DNA of 5,869 nt. Origin: Oligoflexales bacterium (GTDB lineage: Bacteria; Bdellovibrionota_B; Oligoflexia; Oligoflexales; CACXFL01). Below are positions 1-4,738 of the stretch, piece by piece. The position numbers and the translations under genes were made by a program. The notes beneath the pieces were generated by a model. It saw only the letters and a list, made by a program, of their open reading frames with translations, did not search any database and had not been told where the DNA came from. Position 1 is the first letter of the stretch, and every line of letters starts with the position of its first letter. The stretch is from positions 1 through 5,869 of the forward strand of contig JANQHA010000333.1 of the NCBI GenBank assembly GCA_028282865.1. Direction: 5' to 3'.

Positions 1-353
1 TCGTCGGTCTTGGCAAAGGAAGATGCCTAGTCATTCTCAACAGAGAAGGAAAGAAATTTACCTTCACAGCAATAAACTCGGATACCGGCGCAAGAAAAAC
101 TGTTAATGGGACGGTAGAGGCGGGGTTGTTTCAGGCATATACATTTAAATTTCCTAAACGAGAGCTTGAGATATCTGGAAGTACATTTAAAGTCGGAGAC
201 TATTTTGATGCGACAAGCCAAGGTCAGTTAGACCCTGAGAAGAGTTATTATGAAAAGTTACGCTTAGAGTCCCACAACTTTGATAAAAAACTGACGAAAT
301 TCGAGGGAGCGTGGGATTGCACTTCGGCTGACAAGTTTTTACGTGGCATATAG
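1..353 (+). CDS. Unrecognised protein, C-terminal part (5' end outside window)
   Basis: An open frame with codons starting at position 3 runs without a stop from the left edge to a TAG at 351-353, giving about 116 residues that end in KFLRGI. The real start is presumably upstream of the window. A TTG at 126 preceded by an AGAGG-like stretch is a possible but weak internal start. The visible protein is rich in Lys, Glu, Phe and Tyr. It alternates short beta-like stretches (residues such as FTFTAINS and YTFKFPKRELEIS) with polar segments. I see no signal peptide, membrane segment or known catalytic motif, and I do not recognise a family. The gene converges with the minus-strand operon, and an imperfect palindrome follows 7 bp after its stop. 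Coding status rests on the long open frame and the plausible amino-acid composition, so it is likely but not certain. Confidence 0.55.
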   Translation, partial: VGLGKGRCLVILNREGKKFTFTAINSDTGARKTVNGTVEAGLFQAYTFKFPKRELEISGSTFKVGDYFDATSQGQLDPEKSYYEKLRLESHNFDKKLTKFEGAWDCTSADKFLRGI

Positions 354-360
354 ATAGCCA

Positions 361-399
361 ACAGATGGGAGTGAACCACAGGTTCACCTCGATATCTGT
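361..399. terminator. Imperfect palindrome between convergent genes, possible bidirectional terminator
   Basis: The core is a perfect 7-bp stem, GTGAACC at 371-377 and GGTTCAC at 381-387, around the loop ACA. Farther out, GA at 369-370 can pair with TC at 389-390 past one bulged base, and ACAGAT at 361-366 pairs with ATCTGT at 394-399. The whole element makes up to about 15 base pairs. It lies just after the stop of the plus-strand gene and about 56 nt beyond the stop of the minus-strand operon, which is where a shared terminator would be expected. Neither side has a clear run of T, so a classical Rho-independent terminator is not shown. The hairpin is real as sequence, and its role is inferred. 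Its right arm overlaps the desulfurase remnant. Confidence 0.4.
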
Positions 400-454
400 G
401 CAACCAATCGAAGTCAAACGTATAACTTGATGAGCATGCACTTGTAGACAAGGA
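393..454 (-). pseudogene. Frameshifted remnant of a cysteine desulfurase gene (active-site loop region)
   Basis: This stretch aligns in the same orientation with 3571-3648 inside the intact cysteine desulfurase gene. The block 393-420 matches 3571-3599 at 27 of 29 columns, with one mismatch and one missing A, and includes an unbroken identical run of 21 bases. The block 424-453 matches 3616-3648 at 26 of 30 aligned bases with a 3-base gap. Between them 16 bases of the intact gene are replaced by 3. The net 14-base loss shifts the frame: one minus frame reads STSACSSS, the catalytic cysteine loop, and another reads LTSIGCTD, the segment that follows it in the intact protein (residues 332-338 and 346-353). 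No desulfurase-like sequence is seen left of about 390. On the right the similarity fades at the stop codon of the next gene. It cannot encode a working enzyme and is best read as the decayed piece of a second copy or of a partial duplication. Confidence 0.75.
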
Positions 455-1222
455 TTATTTCTGGTTGCGCTCCCAAGCTTGCTCGAAAACCTTCTTAACA
501 TTAACCGGTGTACCTATCTTTGAAAGGGCCAGGTATAAAGTAACCAAATAAGTACCAAGGAATAGAAAATCAGAAGTTAGTCTTATATCCTTCTGTTTGA
601 GATAAAGAAATAAGTCGTGAAATGATCTCTTAAAGTGCTCTAGACTAAACTCGACTTGGCTCTTATTCGCCTCACCGAAGTGTGAGAATAAAATTTCCTT
701 TGTTTCCTCGATTTCTGCCGGGTCGGAATTTTTGATTAACCCAACTGCTAGCATGCCACTTTCCATCTTTTCTGGTCTGTTCTGATAATAGCCTCGGTAG
801 ATCTCTAACATGCCGCGGCGAAACTTAGTTTTAAAACTATGAACAAACGAACCAGGGTCAAAAATAACATAGCCGTTCTTGTTTTCGAAGTGTTTCAACC
901 GAAGGTCTAATAATACTCCACTCCCAGAAAAAAATTGGCTAAAGTAAATATCTAAGATAAGCTCAGCAAACTGAGTTTTAGTTAGCTCACTTCCTTCGAA
1001 GTGCATCTCCTCTGTCCCTTGTAAATTCTTTAACTGAACTTGAGACGAAAAAAGTTTGACGTTAGCTTCGGCGAGTTCCTTTAAAAAGCTTTTGTCAAAG
1101 GTATGCTTTGATAAAGCCATAAACTGAGTCATAGCCCCTTTCCAGTCAACTACTTTGAACGCAGCTGGGGAGATATAATCCAGAAGTAGCCGATATTCCT
1201 TTGGCACAAACTGCTTAATCAC
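455..1222 (-). CDS. Degenerate UbiB/AarF (ABC1)-like protein, C-lobe only; function unknown
   Basis: The 255-residue product appears to match the C-terminal half of UbiB/AarF-family atypical kinases, judged by remembered family layout and not by a search. VDWKGAM near residue 25 resembles the 'LD..kEa' segment. AELILDIYFSQFFSGSG (86-102) sits where these proteins have the helix before HADPHPGN. YVIFDPG (118-124) sits at the family's 'iDfG' metal-binding loop. FRRGMLEIYRGYYQNRPEKMESGMLAVGLI (positions 134-163) resembles the helical segment after it, and the final helical hairpin (about 197-250) is also similar. The KxGQ and nucleotide-binding N-lobe is absent, and HADPHPGN is replaced by unrelated residues, so kinase or ATPase activity is not expected. 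The start is GTG at 1222. It overlaps the TGA of the upstream gene as GTGA and follows GGTGGGG, which points to translational coupling. GC looks low: two hand-counted 60-base rows (541-600, 901-960) hold 18 G+C each. The coding region is sure; the family call is moderate. Confidence 0.8.
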   Translation of the reverse strand: MIKQFVPKEYRLLLDYISPAAFKVVDWKGAMTQFMALSKHTFDKSFLKELAEANVKLFSSQVQLKNLQGTEEMHFEGSELTKTQFAELILDIYFSQFFSGSGVLLDLRLKHFENKNGYVIFDPGSFVHSFKTKFRRGMLEIYRGYYQNRPEKMESGMLAVGLIKNSDPAEIEETKEILFSHFGEANKSQVEFSLEHFKRSFHDLFLYLKQKDIRLTSDFLFLGTYLVTLYLALSKIGTPVNVKKVFEQAWERNQK

Positions 1223-2589
1223 TTTACCCCACCGATCAATTTACCAAACTGATGCATTACAAGCCGGTGGATCAAAGCTTGAGTAAACCGGTAGATAGGC
1301 CACGGTAATGCTGGTTTATAGTTATGCAATGCTACAACCAAAAACCTCTTATTGGGACTTTCCCTAAATTCAAACCTTGCCTTGCCGGTACTCATTGAGG
1401 AAACCAGAGCACCACTGGTCACTCGGTAAAGCTGACGATCTGGCTTACTAACATTATGGTCTTTTTGTAGGCCAAGTAGTCTCATATTGAAAAATCGAAG
1501 GCGGTATTCACTACTCCCATTGCTATATACAACTTTTAGAAAAGGCCTCAAGTAGCTAGGTAACCAACTAATATAACTCTTGGCAACAAACTCCGCACTC
1601 TTACCAGGAGGTAAAGGCATCCGCTGAACAGATCTAACCTCACTCAAGTCCTTAAAAGAGGTAAGTAAACGAGGCATCTTAAATACAAAGGGTAGTTTAA
1701 ACGTTTTACTTACAGCACCAGCTAAGTCACAAAGTTTGACGTCCCAGCCTGTAGGAATCGGCCTTGAGGTACTTCTTAGCATTTCATGGCGGACACTATC
1801 GATCAGAGGGTAAACCAAAGCTTTTGGTGCCCCAGAGACCAATCGTACCCATAACTTACTTAAGCGGGGAGAAACATAGGGGACATCAATGAGCTTTGGG
1901 GATTTACCTATGAGTTTCGCAGTCTCGACAACGATATCTTTGTAAGAGACAGACTGAATCATACCGGCATCGATGATGCGGTGGTCGTGCCCAGGATCAC
2001 ACAAGGAAGCTGAAATTAGCCGTATTAAATCCCCGACATAAATCGGGTTCGACCTTGTTCGCATCCACTGGGGTAAAATCATCACTGGAAGCCTCTCCGT
2101 AAGACGCACGATAATACTAAAAGAAGAGGCTTTATGCCCGATGACTAGACCGCACCGAAATGTCGTCACGGGAATCGAATAACTTCTTAAAACGTCTTCG
2201 ACCTCCAACCGACTCTGCAGGTGAGTTGACAGAACATCACACTTAGGAACCATACCACCGACATAGACAATGTTTTTGACTCCACACATTGCCGCTGCCC
2301 GGGCGAAATTATCGGCCAATATGAAATCAAAATCTCTAAAATGCCCCTGAGATAAACGAGAACTCGGAGCCATAGAATGGACGAGATACACCGCAGCGTC
2401 ACATCCTTTAAGAACTGAAACTGTTTCTTTAAGCGAATAGAAATCTGCTGCGACACAATTAACACGACTTTCATCAGCTTTTCTTGGGGATCTAGAAATG
2501 GCTATGATTTCATAGTCAGTCGAATCTAGAAGGTGTTGAATCAAGTGCTGCCCAATAAAACCAAAAGCACCCGCAATAGCTACCTTCAT
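1219..2589 (-). CDS. YbjT-like atypical SDR, NAD(P)-binding protein (SDR_a5 type)
   Basis: This 456-residue protein follows the layout of E. coli YbjT (476 residues). An N-terminal Rossmann domain carries GAFGFIG (7-13, the GxxGxxG dinucleotide loop). VYLVHSM (67-73) and RCGLVIG (145-151) match conserved family segments. LPVMILPQWMRTRSNPIYVGDLI (positions 167-189) matches the family's substrate-side loop, and HRIIDAG (203-209) follows. The classical SDR YxxxK pair is missing: H123 and R127 (HLQSR) occupy that place, as in other atypical members, so catalysis cannot be assumed. The region after about 330 resembles the C-terminal extension seen in YbjT (DUF2867-like), ending in a hydrophobic, basic helix pair that could touch membrane. 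The ATG at 2589 has a strong AGAGGGG ribosome site 4 nt upstream. The gene lies 18 bp after the SDR gene and overlaps the next gene by 4 bp, so the three are co-transcribed. The substrate is unknown. Confidence 0.85.
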   Translation of the reverse strand: MKVAIAGAFGFIGQHLIQHLLDSTDYEIIAISRSPRKADESRVNCVAADFYSLKETVSVLKGCDAAVYLVHSMAPSSRLSQGHFRDFDFILADNFARAAAMCGVKNIVYVGGMVPKCDVLSTHLQSRLEVEDVLRSYSIPVTTFRCGLVIGHKASSFSIIVRLTERLPVMILPQWMRTRSNPIYVGDLIRLISASLCDPGHDHRIIDAGMIQSVSYKDIVVETAKLIGKSPKLIDVPYVSPRLSKLWVRLVSGAPKALVYPLIDSVRHEMLRSTSRPIPTGWDVKLCDLAGAVSKTFKLPFVFKMPRLLTSFKDLSEVRSVQRMPLPPGKSAEFVAKSYISWLPSYLRPFLKVVYSNGSSEYRLRFFNMRLLGLQKDHNVSKPDRQLYRVTSGALVSSMSTGKARFEFRESPNKRFLVVALHNYKPALPWPIYRFTQALIHRLVMHQFGKLIGGVK

Positions 2590-2607
2590 CTCACCCCTCT
2601 CTCAGCT

Positions 2608-3387
2608 TCACCATTCAATAGGCTTACCTTCCCAATCGAAAAAACCACCATTACTACCCAAGCTTTTTTCGGACATCACCCGGAGTAAATTTGCCGCCGT
2701 CTGCTCAGGGGAATGAAGTTTGTATCTGGTATTAGCAATAAATGGCTTAGAAAGCTTAGTTTCTGTGGTTCCCGGGTGAAGTGCAATTGTTAAGGTATTA
2801 CAGCCGAACCGCTCTAGCTCCAAGGCAATGCTCCGTAGAAACATATTATGAGCACTCTTAGATGCCCGGTAGCTGTACCAGCCGCCACTGCGATTATCTC
2901 CTATACTTCCGACCCTCGCCGAAAGTGAAGCAAAGATCGAAGGGGACGGGTTTTTAAGAAGAGGGAACAAATATTTTGCAAACATTATTACGGGAATACT
3001 ATTCACACAAAAAGACTCTCGAATGTGATCCATTTCTAGTACCGTAAGGCGTTTTTCCGGTTTCCCAGATTCTCCGTGCAAATATCCAATGCAGTTTATG
3101 ACTGCATCAATTTTGCCACCATGGTCGGTTATACGCTGGGCTAAATTCTGATAGTCGTCTTCTTTATCAGCCGAGAGTTGAATCAGATCTAACCGGCTGC
3201 CGGATACCCCTTCTTTAATATCAAAAAGCTTTTGAGCATTCGTATTACTACGATAGGTGGCAAAAAGTTGTAGGCGCTGGTTAAGACCTAATAAATGCGT
3301 AACGAAAGCAGTGCCAATACCACCGCTAGCTCCAGCTATCAGGGCAGATTCGATCGTTTTAAAATTGACGTGGCCACCGTTATCCAT
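2608..3387 (-). CDS. Classical short-chain dehydrogenase/reductase, C-factor (CsgA)-like
   Basis: The 259-residue product is a complete SDR with the full motif set. GASGGIG (19-25) is the cofactor-binding loop. NCIG (98-101) stands for the NNAG motif, and N129 is the structural/catalytic Asn. S156 lies in SLSARVGSIGD, and Y173 with K177 (YRASK) are the catalytic pair. HPGTTETKLS (204-213) is the after-sheet loop typical of C-factor-like SDRs, which suggests an NAD(P)(H)-dependent oxidoreductase. The substrate cannot be told, and no signal peptide or membrane segment is seen, so it is likely cytosolic. The ATG at 3387 has GGAG just 3 nt upstream, which is close. A candidate promoter sits immediately before it, leaving a very short leader. 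It is the first gene of the tight three-gene unit with the YbjT-like and UbiB-like genes. Confidence 0.88.
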   Translation of the reverse strand: MDNGGHVNFKTIESALIAGASGGIGTAFVTHLLGLNQRLQLFATYRSNTNAQKLFDIKEGVSGSRLDLIQLSADKEDDYQNLAQRITDHGGKIDAVINCIGYLHGESGKPEKRLTVLEMDHIRESFCVNSIPVIMFAKYLFPLLKNPSPSIFASLSARVGSIGDNRSGGWYSYRASKSAHNMFLRSIALELERFGCNTLTIALHPGTTETKLSKPFIANTRYKLHSPEQTAANLLRVMSEKSLGSNGGFFDWEGKPIEW

Positions 3388-3399
3388 ATGCTCCAGCTG

Positions 3400-3428
3400 A
3401 TTGTATTTAAGAAGGTCTGAGATTACAA
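3400..3428 (-). promoter_or_regulatory. Candidate sigma-70-type promoter for the SDR operon
   Basis: Read on the minus strand, TTGTAA (3423-3428) and TACAAT (3400-3405) are separated by exactly 17 bases. They match the -35 consensus at 4 of 6 positions and the -10 consensus at 5 of 6. The element lies in the 64-bp gap between the desulfurase stop and the SDR start. Only 12 bases separate the -10 from the ATG, so a transcript would begin at or just before the GGAG ribosome site. That very short leader is a reason for caution. A gap this small would also allow read-through from the desulfurase gene. Confidence 0.35.
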
Positions 3429-3451
3429 TAACTAGTTAATGGACTGGTAAC

Positions 3452-4630
3452 TCACCCAGCGACCTTGGCAAACTTCCTTACGGTCTGTGCGACCCGCTCA
3501 ACCACATATTCGACTTCTTTAAGCGTGTTACGACGGCCTAAACCAAATCGAGCACTAGATAAAGCCTGGGTATCGGTGCAACCAATCGAAGTCAAAACGT
3601 GGGAAGGTTTCGCAGAACTTGATGAACACGCACTGGTTGACGAGAAGGCAATACCTTTAAGGCCAATTCCGAGTAGCTCGCTATCAATGTCATGAAAAGT
3701 TAGATTTAAATTCCCAGGAAGACGATCGGTTGGGTGACCATTGATAGATACGTTAGCTACTTTTTTAATCCCATTATATAGAGTTTCTCTTAGCTGAAAA
3801 AGCCGGTCATTTTCTTCGAGTAGATGATCGCCGCTACATAGCTGGGCAGCTTTTCCAAGGCCAACCACTAGATGAACAGGTAGAGTTCCAGCACGAAGTC
3901 CTCCCTCTTGACTGCCGCCATGAAGGAGCGGCCCCAGATTCATCTGCTCTACCGCTCGGTCTCTGATGTAAAGAGCACCAATTCCTTTAGGACCGTAAAT
4001 TTTATGACCACTGATACTTAGCAAATCAACGTGAAATTTCTTGACGTCAAAAGGAACCTTGCCGGCAGCCTGGGCACCGTCAACATGAAAGACAATGTCC
4101 ATATCTTTCAGCATGGTACCAACCTCTTCAATAGGATGAATGGTTCCGATTTCGTTGTTCGCACCCATGAGTGTCACTAAAGTGGTTCTATCGGTAGAGC
4201 CTTCAGCACCTTGACGGATTGCCTCTTTCACTTGCTGCACTGTAACCTTGCCATCAGAATCCACGGGTAGCAAAGTCACCTCAAAACCTCGTCCCTCGAG
4301 ATAGCTTAAGGTATCCAAAACAGATCTATGCTCCGTTACACAGCTTATTAGGTGCTTGCCTTTATGTTGATTGCCCTCGGCGACCCCCTTAAGCGCAGTA
4401 TTATTTGACTCGGTCGCACCGCTGGTAAAAACAATTTCATTTGCTGTGGCACCAATTAAATTGGCGACATCGGTCCTCGCGTTTAAGCAACCGTCTTTCA
4501 CTTCTTGGCCAAAGCAGTGGGTACTCGCAACATTACCAAACTTCTCGCATAAGTATGGTAGCATGGCATCAACAACTCTTTGATCGACCGGTGTGGTCGC
4601 ATGATGGTCCATATAGATCGGTAGCTGCAT
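3452..4630 (-). CDS. nifS: Cysteine desulfurase, group I (NifS/IscS family)
   Basis: This enzyme takes sulfur from L-cysteine to give alanine and an enzyme persulfide, using pyridoxal phosphate, and supplies Fe-S cluster or thio-cofactor assembly in the cytosol. The 392-residue protein is complete. It has MDHHATTPV near the N-terminus, SGATESNN (70-77), H101 in TEHRSV (cofactor stacking), N158, D184 and Q187 in HVDGAQAAGK, and the cofactor lysine K210 in SGHKIYGPKG. The mobile active-site loop STSACSSS carries catalytic C335, and R361 in ARFGLGR binds the substrate carboxylate. It is shorter than E. coli IscS (404) and ends soon after the last helix, lacking the C-terminal tail that IscS uses to dock IscU. 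No iscR, iscU or iscA lies next to it, so the symbol is a family label only. The ATG at 4630 has GAGGGA 4 nt upstream. A broken copy of its active-site region lies at 393-454. Confidence 0.95.
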   Translation of the reverse strand: MQLPIYMDHHATTPVDQRVVDAMLPYLCEKFGNVASTHCFGQEVKDGCLNARTDVANLIGATANEIVFTSGATESNNTALKGVAEGNQHKGKHLISCVTEHRSVLDTLSYLEGRGFEVTLLPVDSDGKVTVQQVKEAIRQGAEGSTDRTTLVTLMGANNEIGTIHPIEEVGTMLKDMDIVFHVDGAQAAGKVPFDVKKFHVDLLSISGHKIYGPKGIGALYIRDRAVEQMNLGPLLHGGSQEGGLRAGTLPVHLVVGLGKAAQLCSGDHLLEENDRLFQLRETLYNGIKKVANVSINGHPTDRLPGNLNLTFHDIDSELLGIGLKGIAFSSTSACSSSSAKPSHVLTSIGCTDTQALSSARFGLGRRNTLKEVEYVVERVAQTVRKFAKVAG

Positions 4631-4684
4631 TAATCCCTCAATAACACTCGTTCGATAAATTATTCTGTCTTTACCTGAATATAC

Positions 4685-4736
4685 CTGGAGTTAGATCTTT
4701 TTTCCAGAAACTCTGCGGTATTTTGACCTGGAAAAA
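4685..4736. repeat. Competing inverted repeats in the adenine deaminase-desulfurase gap
   Basis: TTTTTCCAG at 4699-4707 and CTGGAAAAA at 4728-4736 are a perfect 9-bp inverted repeat around a 20-base loop, directly after the deaminase stop. A third arm, CTGGA at 4685-4689, can instead pair with TCCAG at 4703-4707. On the minus strand, the middle arm could therefore form a hairpin with either the upstream or the downstream arm, in what would be the leader of the desulfurase mRNA. Neither hairpin is followed by a T-run on the minus strand, so a simple terminator is not supported. I found no convincing promoter for the desulfurase in this 108-bp gap. AT-rich arms make chance pairing possible. Confidence 0.3.
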
Positions 4737-4738
4737 CA

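Noticed and set aside
27..221. Short minus-strand open frame opposite the left-edge gene
   Set aside because: Its product is rich in scattered Cys, Arg and Ser with no family likeness, it has no ribosome site that I can see, and it lies wholly opposite a longer open frame that continues off the window.
354..454. Insertion-sequence end or integron recombination site
   Set aside because: The palindrome at 361-399 is suggestive, but there is no transposase or integrase, no target-site duplication and no matching second end within the window.
187..501. Minus-strand open frames across the convergent gap that include STSACSSS or LTSIGCTD
   Set aside because: The desulfurase-like parts are split between two frames and only about 60 bp long. 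The rest of these frames is antisense to the left-edge gene or overlaps the end of the UbiB-like gene. They are the shadow of a relic, not genes.
2187..2474. Second minus-strand frame inside the YbjT-like gene
   Set aside because: It lies fully inside a gene with clear family motifs and shows no motifs of its own.
3465..3695. Plus-strand open frames opposite the desulfurase and adenine deaminase genes (also near 4371-4644, 4845-5027, 5217-5565, 5592-5780)
   Set aside because: They are antisense shadows of two strongly conserved enzymes. Their products are low in motif content and none has a convincing ribosome site.
4631..4738. IscR-type operator or riboswitch ahead of the desulfurase
   Set aside because: I looked for the type 1 and type 2 IscR half-sites and for a structured aptamer in this 108-bp gap and saw neither. 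Only the AT-rich inverted repeats are visible.
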